Positions 7,391 through 16,529 of a DNA stretch of 64,000 nucleotides are shown here, piece by piece. The translations under genes and the position numbers were made by a program. A model generated the notes under the pieces. It was not told the DNA's origin. It searched no databases and saw only the letters and a list, made by a program, of their open reading frames with translations. The DNA comes from an uncultured Cellulomonadaceae bacterium (GTDB lineage: Bacteria; Actinomycetota; Actinomycetes; Actinomycetales; Cellulomonadaceae), in NCBI GenBank assembly GCA_947495165.1, contig CANLXM010000001.1, positions 1,116,001 to 1,180,000 on the forward strand, given 5' to 3'. Positions within the stretch are counted from its first letter, which is position 1; each line of letters starts with the position of its first letter.

Positions 7391-9172
7391 GTGGGACCCG
7401 CCAGACGCGCCAGCGCCGCCCGTCGTTCTGCGGCGGTCGTCGTCGTCGCGTGGCTGGCTCTGCTCGGCCTCGCCGTCGTCGGCGCCCCGGCAGCCGCCGC
7501 CGACGAGCGCGACCACCTGGTCACCCGCATGGACGTCGACGTCGCGCTCGACGCCCACGGCGGCGCGGTCGTCACGACGTCCTTCGACATGGACTTCCGC
7601 GACGACGCGGCGCACGGCCCGTACCTCACCTACGTCACCCGCGAGGGCTACACGCACGAGCACAACCGCGTCTACCGCCCCGAGATCCAGCGCGTCTGGA
7701 CCCCCGCGGACGCCGGCACCCCGGTCGACTACCTCCACGAGGACACCGACGGTGCCCTCACGGTGCAGATCGGTGACGAGGACGTCGAGATCACCGGTCC
7801 CCACACGTACGAGGTCACCATCCGCTGGGACGGGCTCGCCACGGGCGCGTCGGTCACCGAGGCGGGCGACCAGCTCCTCTACGACGTCGTCGGGTCCGCC
7901 TGGGAGCTGCCCCGGGAGAACGTCACCGTCGTCGTCCACGGGCCCGCCCCGATCCGCGAGGCCGCGTGCGTGGCGGGCGGCGCGGGCGCGCAGGCGTCGT
8001 GCGACGCCGTGGACGAGTCAGCGGACGGGACGAGCGCCACCTACCGGGCGGACCGGCTCGAGCCGGGGGAGGGCCTGACGGTCCTCGCGCGCTTCGACGA
8101 TGGCGCCCTGGGCGACCCCGTCCCGCTCACCGAGCCCAACCGGGCCTACTCGCGTGCCTGGCACGTGGGCGGCGCGGGAATCTGGGTCGGCCTCGCGCTC
8201 GCGCTGGTCGGCGTCGTCGGGGTGCTGCGGAAGGCGACCCGCGTCGGGCGTGACGAGCGCGCGTTCACCGGAACGGTCGACGGCAAGCCCGCCCTGCGCA
8301 CCGCGCCACCCACCGGGTTCCGTCCCGGTGAGCTCGGCACGCTCGTCGACGAGCGCGTCGACGCCCAGGACATCACCGCGACCATCCTCGACCTCGCCAT
8401 CCGCGGCTACCTGCGGCTCGAGCAGCAGCCGTCCGACGACGCGAGCGGCTTCGCGTGGCACGTCACTCGCACCCGCGAGCCCGACGCGCAGCTGCTCGCG
8501 TACGAGGCGCTCGTGCTGGAGACGGTGAGCAGGTCGGGCGAGACGATTCCCGTCACTGACCTTGCCAAGGCCTACGCGACGTCGATGCCTGCCATCCGGG
8601 AAGCGATGTACGCGCACGTCGTCGACCGCGGCTGGTTCCGCGCGCGCCCCGACAAGATCCGCCACCGGTGGCTCGGGTGGGGCACCGTCGTCCTGCTCGT
8701 CGGCGTCGTCGTCACGATCGGGCTCCTCCTGGCAGGCCCCGACCTGCCCGGCTGGGCGTGGCCCGGCGTCGGCGTCTGCGTGACCGGCGTGACGATCCTG
8801 GCCGCGTCCGGACGCGCGCCCGCCCGCACCGCGAGCGGCAGCGCCGTCACAGACGAGGTCCGCGGCTTCGAGCGCTACCTCGAGGAGGGGGACGGCACCG
8901 GGCCGGTGCCGGGGGACGTCGTCGAGCGCTACCTGCCGTACGCCTTCGTCTTCAAGGTCGCCGAGCAGTGGGCCGCGCGCGCCAGCGGCATGACCACCGC
9001 GCAGTGGCTCGTGCACTCCGGTGCCGTGACGTCGTGGGTGCACGCCGTCACGGCCGTGACGTCGTTCGGTGATGCTGCGGGCGGCGCGCTCGGCGTCAGC
9101 GGCGGCGCAGGCGGGGGCGGCTCCGTCAGCGTCGGCGGGGGCACCGGCGGCGGGGGTGGCGGGAGCTGGTGA
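7391..9172 (+). CDS. DUF2207 family membrane protein with glycine-rich tail
   Basis: From GTG 7391 the protein is 593 residues: a signal peptide (about 1-34), an extracytoplasmic beta-rich DUF2207 domain (about 38-240), a membrane segment at 258-279, a cytoplasmic region starting with TAPPTGFRPGELGTLVDE, two more membrane segments near 427-446 and 455-475, and a C-terminus almost entirely of Gly and Ser. Conserved DUF2207 features include GPYLTYVTREGYTHEHN and RGYLRLEQ. Its function is unknown; members are thought to act at the envelope. It follows smpB by 8 bases and may be cotranscribed with it. Confidence 0.85.
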   Translation: MGPARRASAARRSAAVVVVAWLALLGLAVVGAPAAAADERDHLVTRMDVDVALDAHGGAVVTTSFDMDFRDDAAHGPYLTYVTREGYTHEHNRVYRPEIQRVWTPADAGTPVDYLHEDTDGALTVQIGDEDVEITGPHTYEVTIRWDGLATGASVTEAGDQLLYDVVGSAWELPRENVTVVVHGPAPIREAACVAGGAGAQASCDAVDESADGTSATYRADRLEPGEGLTVLARFDDGALGDPVPLTEPNRAYSRAWHVGGAGIWVGLALALVGVVGVLRKATRVGRDERAFTGTVDGKPALRTAPPTGFRPGELGTLVDERVDAQDITATILDLAIRGYLRLEQQPSDDASGFAWHVTRTREPDAQLLAYEALVLETVSRSGETIPVTDLAKAYATSMPAIREAMYAHVVDRGWFRARPDKIRHRWLGWGTVVLLVGVVVTIGLLLAGPDLPGWAWPGVGVCVTGVTILAASGRAPARTASGSAVTDEVRGFERYLEEGDGTGPVPGDVVERYLPYAFVFKVAEQWAARASGMTTAQWLVHSGAVTSWVHAVTAVTSFGDAAGGALGVSGGAGGGGSVSVGGGTGGGGGGSW

Positions 9173-9193
9173 GAGCGCCCGCCACCTGACTCG

Positions 9194-10063
9194 TCAGCGG
9201 CGGACGACCTTCACCGTGCGGACCCTCGACACGTCGCGCTCGAGCGTGCTCGTCTCGCGGGCGACCACGCGGTAGTGCGTCGTCGTGCGCACCTTGACCT
9301 TCGTCTTCCACCGGCCGCCCTTGCCCACCGGCACCGACTTCACGTTCCGCCACTTCGACGAACCCTTGACCTTCTGCTGCAGCACGAGCCTCGTGCCCTT
9401 GCGCAGCGAGCGGTGCTGGTAGTGGTAGCGGGAGTCCGCCCGCACGTACGTCGCGCGCCCCGACAGCGTGACCTTCGCGTTCTTGGCCACCTTGGTGCGC
9501 GTGGCCCGCGGGCGCGTCACGCTCGTCGCCGACCGGATGGAGAAGGTCGTCGTCGCCACCACGCGTGAGTGGTGCCCGCCTCCGGGGTGGTCCGGGCTGC
9601 GGTCGACCCGCAGGGTCGCCGTCAGGGTGCAGGTGCCGTTGCGCAGGTAGCCGGGGGCGGCGCCCTTGACGTGCTCGAGGGGCAGGTCGACTGTCCACGA
9701 CCCGCCGCCGGTGGCGTGAGACTCGTTGCGATACAGGACCCGGCCGGGCTTGCGCGGGTTCGTCGTCCCGGCCGCGACGCAGGACGGGCCGCCCGACGCC
9801 ATGACCGTCACGTCCCAGAAGAGGGGATAGTTCGGCGCGGGGTCCGGCGAGGTGGCGACCGGCGCCTTGACGTGCACCGTCACCCACTGGTCGACGGTGT
9901 ACGTGCCGGCCTTGTTCTTGACGTCCTTGACCGAGATCGACACGGACGACGGGGTGGCGGGGTCGGACGCCGAGCTGCTGCCCGCGTGGGCGGGAGCCGC
10001 GACCGCACCGCTCGCGACGAGCGCAGCCAGAGCGACGGTGGTGAACAGGGAACGGAGCCTCAT
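9194..10063 (-). CDS. Secreted beta-rich protein, paralogue A flanking ssrA
   Basis: This 289-residue exported protein has a signal peptide ending AAPAHAG (about residue 27) and a mature region with many Val/Lys beta strands. The last 110 residues, from ATRTKVAKNAKVTLSGRATY to the end, closely match the second copy at 10725-11591; shared pieces include TYVRADS/TYVRADQ, LVLQQKVKGSSKW and GRWKT-VKV. The layout suggests an N-terminal Ig-like part and a C-terminal cell-surface domain, but I cannot name the family. The ATG at 10063 begins MRLRSLFTT, mirrored by MRLRTMLTS in the paralogue, which fixes the start. Confidence 0.8.
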   Translation of the reverse strand: MRLRSLFTTVALAALVASGAVAAPAHAGSSSASDPATPSSVSISVKDVKNKAGTYTVDQWVTVHVKAPVATSPDPAPNYPLFWDVTVMASGGPSCVAAGTTNPRKPGRVLYRNESHATGGGSWTVDLPLEHVKGAAPGYLRNGTCTLTATLRVDRSPDHPGGGHHSRVVATTTFSIRSATSVTRPRATRTKVAKNAKVTLSGRATYVRADSRYHYQHRSLRKGTRLVLQQKVKGSSKWRNVKSVPVGKGGRWKTKVKVRTTTHYRVVARETSTLERDVSRVRTVKVVRR

Positions 10064-10299
10064 GCGTGACGTCCATCTCTTGGGGGGAGGCAGGCACGTG
10101 ACCTGCCCGAGTCGTCGCGAATCGTACCGAACCGTGCACGGCGACCGCACCGGTGCGCCGCGCCTGTGGACAGTCGAGCGGACAGGTCGCCGGGGGCGAG
10201 CGTGCGGGGCGGAAATACCGTGGAGGCCCCTGATGTTGTGGAGTACGCTGGGGGATGTCCGGAGCGGCCTGCCGTACCGGATGCTTGAAAACTGAACAT

Positions 10300-10668
10300 G
10301 GGGGTGATCGGTTTCGACGGTGGTCGTGCTTCGAGGAGAAGCGGGCCGAGGATGCAGACTCATCTCGTCAACGATGTCTGCAAACCAATAGGTGCCGATA
10401 ACAAGCGCACCGACTTCGCACTCGCCGCCTGAGCGAGTCCTGAAGTCCGTCAGCCCGGAGTAGCTCTCGCTCCGGTTCCTGGCGTCAGCTAGAGAGCCAC
10501 TGCTCACAGCATCCGTCATCGGTGCTGCGGGGACTTTTAGATGACTGGGCCTGTCAGCAGCTTGTCTGCGTGCGTGCTGGGGCCGAGAAAATCCACTAGC
10601 AGACTGCGCCCGGAGAAGTCCTCGATCGGCGTCACCGGACCGGGGTTCGATTCCCCGCACCTCCACAG
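10300..10668 (+). ncRNA. ssrA: Transfer-messenger RNA (tmRNA)
   Basis: The 5' end GGGGGTG (10300-10306) pairs with CACCTCC (10658-10664), and the T-arm GGTTCGATTCC is at 10643-10653, giving the tRNA-like domain. The tag frame resumes at GCC 10394 and reads ADNKRTDFALAA, ending at TGA 10430-10432. LAA is the degradation tail seen by ClpXP/ClpAP-type proteases. After the discriminator A (10665) the genome reads CAG, so the CCA end must be added by enzyme; the boundary 10665-10668 is therefore approximate. smpB is 2.9 kb upstream. Confidence 0.96.
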
Positions 10669-10706
10669 ACAGCGAAGGCCGCCCCGTCCGGGGCGGCCTT
10701 CGCTGT
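10669..10706 (+). terminator. Strong hairpin terminator after ssrA
   Basis: A perfect 17-bp stem (10669-10685 with 10690-10706) closes a 4-base GTCC loop directly after tmRNA. There is no T-tract, as is common for high-GC actinobacterial terminators. It also lies 19 bases past the end of the convergent secreted-protein gene (10725), so it may stop both transcripts. Confidence 0.85.
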
Positions 10707-10724
10707 GCTCGGAGACGAGATGCC

Positions 10725-11591
10725 TCAGCGCTTGACCTTGACGGTCCGCACGCCCGAGACGTCACCACGCAGGTTGTTCGTCTCCTTCAGCACGACGCGG
10801 AACGACGTCGTCTTCTTGACCTTGACCGTCGTCTTCCAGCGCCCGGACGAGCCGACCTTGACGCCCTTGACGTTCTTCCACTTCGAGGAGCCCTTGACCT
10901 TCTGCTGCAGGACGAGCTTGGTGCCCTTCTTCATGGCCTTGGTCTTGTAGTAGACCTTCTGGTCCGCGCGCACGTACGTCGCCTTGCCCGAGAGGGTGAC
11001 CTTCGAGTTCTTCTTGACCGTGGTGCGCGACGCCGTCGGCTTGGTCACCGTGGTCGCGTTGAGGATCTTGAACGAGGTGGTCGCCGTGATCTCGGTGTCG
11101 ACGCGGCCGGCCGGGTCGATGGTGTACCGGCTCGCCGAGAGCGTCGCCGTGACCTTGCACTTGCCGCTCTTGAGGTAGTAGTTCGTGTACCCCTGGCGGG
11201 TGTTCTCGATCGGCAGGTTCAGCGTCCACCTACCGCCCGTCGCCCCGTCGGCCTGAGTCTTGCGCATGATGAGGTCACCGTACGACCCGCCGCAGGAGCC
11301 CGGCCCGGTCGAGCGCACCTCGACGTCCCACCAGACGTTGTCGACCCCCGCCGAGGAGCCGTCCGAGTACGTGTCGGCGAAGGGGGCAGGCACGCGCACA
11401 TCGACCGTCACGAACGTCTTGACCGTGTACTTCCCCTTCTTGTTGTTGATGTTCTTGACGCTGACCTTGACGGACGCGGGGGCAACCGGGTCCGACGCGG
11501 AGCCGGTGCCTGCACTGGCGGGTCCGGCCACGGTGCCGGCGGTGACGAGGCCGGCGATGAGTGCCGACGTCAGCATGGTGCGAAGTCGCAT
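10725..11591 (-). CDS. Secreted beta-rich protein, paralogue B flanking ssrA
   Basis: This is a 288-residue exported protein with a signal peptide ending GPASAG, homologous along its whole length to the gene at 9194-10063 (both continue GSASDP or SSASDP, then SVKVSVKN or SVSISVKD). The C-terminus is very rich in Lys, Val and Thr (KKTTSFRVV, GVRTVKVKR), suggesting a basic surface-binding domain. The start at 11591 (MRLRTML) matches the paralogue. The two copies lie on the minus strand with ssrA between them on the plus strand. The role is unknown; cell-wall or matrix association is an inference. Confidence 0.8.
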   Translation of the reverse strand: MRLRTMLTSALIAGLVTAGTVAGPASAGTGSASDPVAPASVKVSVKNINNKKGKYTVKTFVTVDVRVPAPFADTYSDGSSAGVDNVWWDVEVRSTGPGSCGGSYGDLIMRKTQADGATGGRWTLNLPIENTRQGYTNYYLKSGKCKVTATLSASRYTIDPAGRVDTEITATTSFKILNATTVTKPTASRTTVKKNSKVTLSGKATYVRADQKVYYKTKAMKKGTKLVLQQKVKGSSKWKNVKGVKVGSSGRWKTTVKVKKTTSFRVVLKETNNLRGDVSGVRTVKVKR

Positions 11592-11708
11592 GCGTGTGAT
11601 CCATCTCGTGAAGGAGGGGCCAGCGTGCACGAGTCGGCGCGCGGCTCGGCCGCAGCGTAGCGGAGCGGGGACTCGCGCGGGTGGAAGCGCCACGAGTCTC
11701 GGTGCAGG

Positions 11709-12410
11709 TCAGGCTCCTGCGCGCGTCCCGTACCCGTAGAGGAAGTAGCGCGGGGTGCCTCCCGCGGTGAGGTCGATGCCCGCCCGTGCGGCAGCGCTCG
11801 CCAGCTCGTGGGGCTCGTAGAAGTTCTTCACGATCGTCGCCGTGCGCCCGTCGTCGAGCGCCCGGGTCATCAGCTGCCCCTCCGCGGCCACGACGTGCGG
11901 CGCGTCGGTGGCGCTCGCGCGGTCGTCAGCGAAGAAGACGCGCCCCCCGGGCTTCAGCGTCCGCGCGACGCGCGCCCAGAAGTCGTCGAGACGCTCGCGC
12001 GGGACGTGCGTGACCCAGAAGGTGAAGGACACGGCGTCGTACTGACGGTCCGGCTCCCAGGTGAAGAGGTCCGCCACCACCGAGATCACGTGCGGTTGCC
12101 CCACCACCGGGTTGCGGGCGAGCGCCGCGGGGGCGCCGTCGACCACGGTCAGGCGCGTCGCGCGACGGGCGAGGTGGATGCTCCACGTGCCCGTGCCCGC
12201 GGCCAGCTCGATCACGTCCCCGGTGATCGCCGCGGCATCGAGCACCTGCACGACCTGGTCCACCTCGGCCAGCCACGCCGCGTTCGCCTCAGGGCCCTCG
12301 TCGAACCTGCCGCGCCGGTGCCACCAGTCGTCGTACTCGGGCGCCCGGGCGCTGTAGTACGCCAGCTGCTGCTCGAGCTCGGCGTCGGACACCTCAGGAA
12401 GGCTGGCCAT
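11709..12410 (-). CDS. Class I SAM-dependent methyltransferase
   Basis: This 233-residue cytoplasmic enzyme has a Rossmann methyltransferase core. Motif I is DVIELAAGTGTWS at about residues 64-76, followed by the acidic end of strand 2 (LTVVDGAP) and motif IV-like YDAVSFTFWVTHVP. KPGGRVFFADD marks the post-IV region. The substrate cannot be read from the sequence; such proteins often act on small molecules. It stands alone between a secreted protein gene and a membrane protein gene on the same strand. Confidence 0.8.
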   Translation of the reverse strand: MASLPEVSDAELEQQLAYYSARAPEYDDWWHRRGRFDEGPEANAAWLAEVDQVVQVLDAAAITGDVIELAAGTGTWSIHLARRATRLTVVDGAPAALARNPVVGQPHVISVVADLFTWEPDRQYDAVSFTFWVTHVPRERLDDFWARVARTLKPGGRVFFADDRASATDAPHVVAAEGQLMTRALDDGRTATIVKNFYEPHELASAAARAGIDLTAGGTPRYFLYGYGTRAGA

Positions 12411-12446
12411 GGCCTGATGGTCGCACCCGGACGTCGACCTCGCGCG

Positions 12447-12902
12447 TCAGGAGCCCGAGGTCTCGCTCCGCGGGGTCAGGACGGCAAAGACGAGGACTGC
12501 CAGCACCCCCACCGCGACGGTGTGCGCCCACGCGAGGCCCCAGAGCTGCTCAGCGGTCGCTCGCTCGAGACGCGGGTCGCTCCCGATCGCATACGTCCAG
12601 TTCGTCGCGAGCACCCACACCAGCAGGAGGTAGGCACCGGCCGCGCGGCCCGCGCTCGCCAGGACGCCGGGGCTGCGGAAGGCGGCGGTCAGCGCCGTCG
12701 TGGCGAGCACGACCAGCAGGAGCCCGACGACGCTGCCTGCGGACGTCCACTCGCGCGCGAAGACCTCCACCGTCAACCGACGCGCTCCGGTGGCCTGGCG
12801 GCCCACGGCATGGACGACCAACCAGGTCGACACCCACGGCACGACCGCGGCGACACCCGAGTGGAGCGCGGCGCGGGGGAGGCGAGAGGCCCAGGTGGTC
12901 AT
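12447..12902 (-). CDS. Four-pass membrane protein, unknown function
   Basis: This 151-residue protein has four hydrophobic segments (about residues 14-32, 54-74, 86-103 and 125-145) separated by short polar loops, with an Arg-rich first loop. I do not recognise it. It lies 36 bases upstream, on the minus strand, of the methyltransferase gene and could be cotranscribed with it. It is divergent from the CYTH gene, and about 95 bases between the two must hold both promoters. Confidence 0.6.
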   Translation of the reverse strand: MTTWASRLPRAALHSGVAAVVPWVSTWLVVHAVGRQATGARRLTVEVFAREWTSAGSVVGLLLVVLATTALTAAFRSPGVLASAGRAAGAYLLLVWVLATNWTYAIGSDPRLERATAEQLWGLAWAHTVAVGVLAVLVFAVLTPRSETSGS

Positions 12903-12997
12903 GTCCCCATGATCGGCATGAAGTCACCCGCGCTGAAGGCGTCGACGCGCTCCCCAGGTCCGCGGTACGTCACAGTCGCGGTGGTACGTTCGCCTCG

Positions 12998-13663
12998 ATG
13001 GGCACCGACGAGGACATGACCATGAGCGACACGGGCTACGGCGACTTCGAGTTCGAGCGCCGCTTCCTCGTGCGCGAGGTCCCCGACCATGTGCTGGCCG
13101 AGCCGGACCCGGTGCTGATCGTCCAGAGCTACTTCCTCGCCGCCGACGGCTATGCGATGCGTCTGCGCGTCCAGGCCTCGTCGGTGCTGCTCGCCATGGA
13201 CGGCACCGAGGAGCCCCTCGACGTGCTCGACCGCTTCGCCGACCAGTTCGACTTCTGCGCGCTCACGGTCAAGGGCCCGCAGGTCGGCGGCACGCGCTAC
13301 GAGGCCGAGCGCGAGATCGACGTGCACATGGGCGTGCAGATGATCCGCCGGGGCGGCGCGCGCATCGTGAAGAACCGCTACGCGACCTGGATCGGTGCGG
13401 ACGGTTGGGTGATCGACGTCTTCGGCGGTGCCAACCACCCGCTCGTCGTCGCCGAGTGCGAGCGCGGGGGACCGGTGACGGACCTCAGCATCCCGGACTT
13501 CGCGATCACGGAGATCACCGACGACTGGCGGTTCGCGAACGAGAGCCTCTCGCAGCGTCCCTACGGCGCGTGGGCAGACGCCTACGAGGCGGAGCTCGCA
13601 CTGAGCGGGCCGCGCTTCCTCCAGGGCTTCGGCGAGAACACCCTCGGCCGCGACGGGCTCTGA
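12998..13663 (+). CDS. CYTH domain protein (triphosphatase-like)
   Basis: The 221-residue product starts its fold with FEFERRFLV, the CYTH signature (ExExK, here with Arg for Lys), followed by alternating basic and acidic strands (YAMRLRVQ, ALTVKGP, RYEAEREI) that build the tunnel binding triphosphate. Bacterial CYTH enzymes hydrolyse inorganic triphosphate or nucleotide triphosphates. The C-terminus (SLSQRPYGAW) is also typical. An internal ATG at residue 7 or 9 could be the true start. Substrate specificity is not predictable. Confidence 0.85.
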   Translation: MGTDEDMTMSDTGYGDFEFERRFLVREVPDHVLAEPDPVLIVQSYFLAADGYAMRLRVQASSVLLAMDGTEEPLDVLDRFADQFDFCALTVKGPQVGGTRYEAEREIDVHMGVQMIRRGGARIVKNRYATWIGADGWVIDVFGGANHPLVVAECERGGPVTDLSIPDFAITEITDDWRFANESLSQRPYGAWADAYEAELALSGPRFLQGFGENTLGRDGL

Positions 13664-13694
13664 CCGGGCGGTCTGATCCGCCCGCGCTGGTCGC

Positions 13695-14099
13695 TCAGTC
13701 GCCCTCGCGCGGCGGCGCCTGCTGCCCGAGCAAGCGGTCCAGCTGCCGCCGCTCCCGCTTGGTCGGGCGCCCGGCGCCCCGGTCGCGCCGCGGCATCGAC
13801 AGCAGCACCTCCTTGGGCGGCGGTGGCGGGGAGTGGTCCTCGTACGCGTCCACGGCGATCGCCGCACCGACCCGCTTGGTGATCGTGCGCCGGACCACCA
13901 CGATGCGCTCGCCCGCGTCGGTCCGGGCACGCACCTCGTCGCCCACTCGCACCGGCGTGCTCGGCTTCGCGCGTTCGCCGGCCACCTTGACGTGCCCGGC
14001 GCGGCAGGCGGCAGCCGCGAGCGAGCGCGTGCGGAACAGCCGCACCGCCCACACCCAGCTGTCCACGCGCACCCGCGCGCCGACGTCGTCGCTCGCCAT
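13695..14099 (-). CDS. S4-domain RNA-binding protein (Hsp15-like)
   Basis: This 134-residue basic protein has an S4 domain near residues 8-60 (VRVDSWVWAVRLFRTRSLAAA, VKVAGERAKPSTPVRVGD), a Pro stretch at about 92-96, and a basic C-terminus (KRERRQLDRL). In E. coli the related HslR binds 50S subunits carrying stalled nascent chains. The position near DUF3039 and helicase genes is a common actinobacterial arrangement. The assignment to the S4 family is firm; the ribosome-rescue role is family inference. Confidence 0.85.
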   Translation of the reverse strand: MASDDVGARVRVDSWVWAVRLFRTRSLAAAACRAGHVKVAGERAKPSTPVRVGDEVRARTDAGERIVVVRRTITKRVGAAIAVDAYEDHSPPPPPKEVLLSMPRRDRGAGRPTKRERRQLDRLLGQQAPPREGD

Positions 14100-14266
14100 G
14101 GCGCGACCCTAGCCTCCGTCCCGACCGCGGTGCGAGCGGGCTCGTCTCGACGACATATCTGCCCAGCGGCGACGTCGCAGGTCAGGCGCGCGCCACGCCG
14201 TCCGACGGGGGCGTTGTCGTCGAAACCATGTCCGTTCCGCGTCGCGACGGACGTAGACTCGGTGGC

Positions 14267-14596
14267 ATGAGCGAGTCGAGCCCGAACCACATGGACCCGC
14301 AGGCTCCGAGCGGGGGCGCTACCGGTGTGCTGGAGCGCACCGAGCAGGCTCAGGAGGTCGAGCCCGGCGATCACGAGCGGTTCGCGCACTACGTCCGCAA
14401 GGAGAAGATCCTCTCCTCCGCGCTGTCCGGGAAGCCCGTGATCGCGCTCTGCGGGAAGGTGTGGGTCCCGGGCCGCGACCCGTCGAAGTTCCCCGTGTGC
14501 CCCGTGTGCAAGGAGATCTACGAGGGCTTCCGTGAGCCCCAGGACGGCGACGACGCCGGCTCGGGCGACGCTGGCTCCGGCGACGGCGGCCGGTGA
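14267..14596 (+). CDS. DUF3039 family protein
   Basis: From ATG 14267 this is 109 residues. The conserved core RFAHYVRKEKILSSALSGKP, then VIALCGKVWVPGRDPSKFPVCPVCKEIY, fits DUF3039, a small actinobacterial family with a CGK/CPVC zinc-ribbon-like centre. The last 15 residues are a Gly/Ser/Asp linker (GDDAGSGDAGSGDGG). Its TGA overlaps the GTG of the helicase gene (GTGA at 14593-14596), so the two are translationally coupled, and it may act with the helicase. An upstream in-frame ATG at 14228 gives a less conserved start. Confidence 0.85.
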   Translation: MSESSPNHMDPQAPSGGATGVLERTEQAQEVEPGDHERFAHYVRKEKILSSALSGKPVIALCGKVWVPGRDPSKFPVCPVCKEIYEGFREPQDGDDAGSGDAGSGDGGR

Positions 14597-16500
14597 GCCC
14601 CGACCAACCGGACCTGTTCTCGATCGCCCACGAGGAGTCGCGCGAGCGTGCCGCTCGCGAGAGCGACCAGCGCTCGCACCGTGACTCCGTGCGGCCCGCT
14701 GCGCGCAGCGCTGCCCCGGTACGTCCGGCCGGGGTGCAGGCGCCCGTGCACGCGTCCTCGGCGGCGGCGTCGCAGCTGTCTCCGGCGTTCCCGAGCCGGG
14801 CCCCCTGGGGCACCGCGACGAAGCTCCGCGCGTGGCAGGCGGCGGCGCTCGACCGGTACCGGGAGGCCCAGCCGCGCGACTTCCTCGCGGTCGCGACCCC
14901 GGGCGCGGGCAAGACGACGTTCGCGCTGCGCCTGGCCACCGAGCTGCTCGAAGCCGGGACCGTGCGCCGCGTCGCCGTCGTCGCGCCCACCGAGCACCTC
15001 AAGCACCAGTGGGCCGACGCCGCGGCGCGCGTAGGCATCCGGATCGACCCCAGCTTCCGCAACAGCCAGGGCCGCCACGGTGCGCACTACGACGGCGTCG
15101 CGCTGACGTACGCGCAGGTCGCGGCCAAGCCCGCGCTGCACCGTGCCCGAACCGAGGCGGCGCCGACGCTCGTCATCCTCGACGAGGTGCACCACGGCGG
15201 CGACGCGCTGTCCTGGGGCGATGCGGTCCGTGAGGCCTTCGAGGGCGCCACCCGTCGCCTGATGCTGACCGGGACCCCGTTCCGTTCCGACACCGCACCC
15301 ATCCCGTTCGTGCGCTACGAGCGCGGCTCAGACGGCATCCGGCGGTCGGCGGCCGACTACACGTACGGCTACGGCGAGGCCCTGCGCGACCACGTCGTGC
15401 GCCCCGTGATCTTCATGTCGTACTCCGGCAACATGCGCTGGCGCACCAAGGCGGGCGACGAGATCAGCGCCCGTCTGGGGGAGCCGCTCACCAAGGACAT
15501 GACGGCGCAGGCCTGGCGCACGGCGCTCGACCCCAACGGCGAGTGGATCCCGTCGGTCATCGCCGCCGCGGACAAGCGCCTGACCGAGGTGCGTCGGACG
15601 GTCCCAGACGCGGGCGCCATGATCATCGCCTCCGACCAGACCGATGCGCGCGCGTACGCGGGTCACATCGCCCGGCTGACGGGACAGTCGCCGACCGTCG
15701 TGCTGTCCGACGAGGCCGGGGCGAGCGCCAAGATCGACGAGTTCTCGGCGTCGGACGCCCGCTGGCTCGTGGCCGTGCGGATGGTCTCCGAGGGCGTCGA
15801 CGTCCCCCGTCTCGCCGTCGGCGTCTACGCGACCTCGACCGCCACGGCGCTGTTCTTCGCCCAGGCCGTGGGCCGGTTCGTGCGTGCCCGGCGCCGCGGC
15901 GAGACCGCGTCCGTGTTCCTGCCGAGCGTGCCCAACCTGCTGGGCCTCGCGGCCACGATGGAGACCGAGCGCGACCACGCGCTCGACCGGCCGGAGAAGC
16001 AGGGCGACGGCATCGACCCGGAAGCGCTCGAGCTGGCTCGCGCCAACAGGTCGGAGTCCGCCTCCGCGGATCTCGAGGGCTCGTTCGAGGCGCTCGAAGC
16101 GCAGGCGTCGTTCGACAAGGTGCTGTTCGACGGCGGCGAGTTCGGCCTCGGGGGTGCCGACGCGGGTTCCGCGGAGGAGCTCGACTTCCTGGGGATCCCC
16201 GGGCTGCTCGACCACGACCAGGTGAGCGCGCTGCTCCGGCAGCGGCAGGCGAACCACATGACGACGCGCCCCGCGCCCGAGCCCGACCGCGCGGAGATGG
16301 ACCACCGTCGCGCGGCCGAGCTGCGCAAGGAGCTGTCGCAGCTGGTCTCGGCGTGGGCCCGGCGCAGCAAGCAGCCGCACGGGTCGGTGCACAACGAGCT
16401 CCGACGTCGCAGCGGCGGCCCCGAGGTTCCGCTCGCCACCGTCGCGCAGCTCGAGAAGCGCGTCGCGATCGTGCGCGACTGGTTCGTCGGCAAGAAGTAG
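14593..16500 (+). CDS. DEAD/DEAH-box superfamily 2 helicase
   Basis: This 635-residue protein has Walker A ATPGAGKTT at 101-109, the DEVH box at 197-200, motif III-like MLTGTPFRSD, motif V SEGVDVP and motif VI QAVGRFVRARR. The order is that of SF2 helicases of the restriction-enzyme-R-subunit type. The first 75 residues are polar and probably disordered. The C-terminus after about 480 has no known motif. It is coupled to DUF3039. This pair recurs in actinobacteria, and the helicase is probably a nucleic-acid remodeller of unknown pathway. It ends 30 bases before convergent pncB. Confidence 0.88.
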   Translation: MSPDQPDLFSIAHEESRERAARESDQRSHRDSVRPAARSAAPVRPAGVQAPVHASSAAASQLSPAFPSRAPWGTATKLRAWQAAALDRYREAQPRDFLAVATPGAGKTTFALRLATELLEAGTVRRVAVVAPTEHLKHQWADAAARVGIRIDPSFRNSQGRHGAHYDGVALTYAQVAAKPALHRARTEAAPTLVILDEVHHGGDALSWGDAVREAFEGATRRLMLTGTPFRSDTAPIPFVRYERGSDGIRRSAADYTYGYGEALRDHVVRPVIFMSYSGNMRWRTKAGDEISARLGEPLTKDMTAQAWRTALDPNGEWIPSVIAAADKRLTEVRRTVPDAGAMIIASDQTDARAYAGHIARLTGQSPTVVLSDEAGASAKIDEFSASDARWLVAVRMVSEGVDVPRLAVGVYATSTATALFFAQAVGRFVRARRRGETASVFLPSVPNLLGLAATMETERDHALDRPEKQGDGIDPEALELARANRSESASADLEGSFEALEAQASFDKVLFDGGEFGLGGADAGSAEELDFLGIPGLLDHDQVSALLRQRQANHMTTRPAPEPDRAEMDHRRAAELRKELSQLVSAWARRSKQPHGSVHNELRRRSGGPEVPLATVAQLEKRVAIVRDWFVGKK

Positions 16501-16529
16501 CGGCGCCGTCGTCCGGGTCTGGGCCCCGG

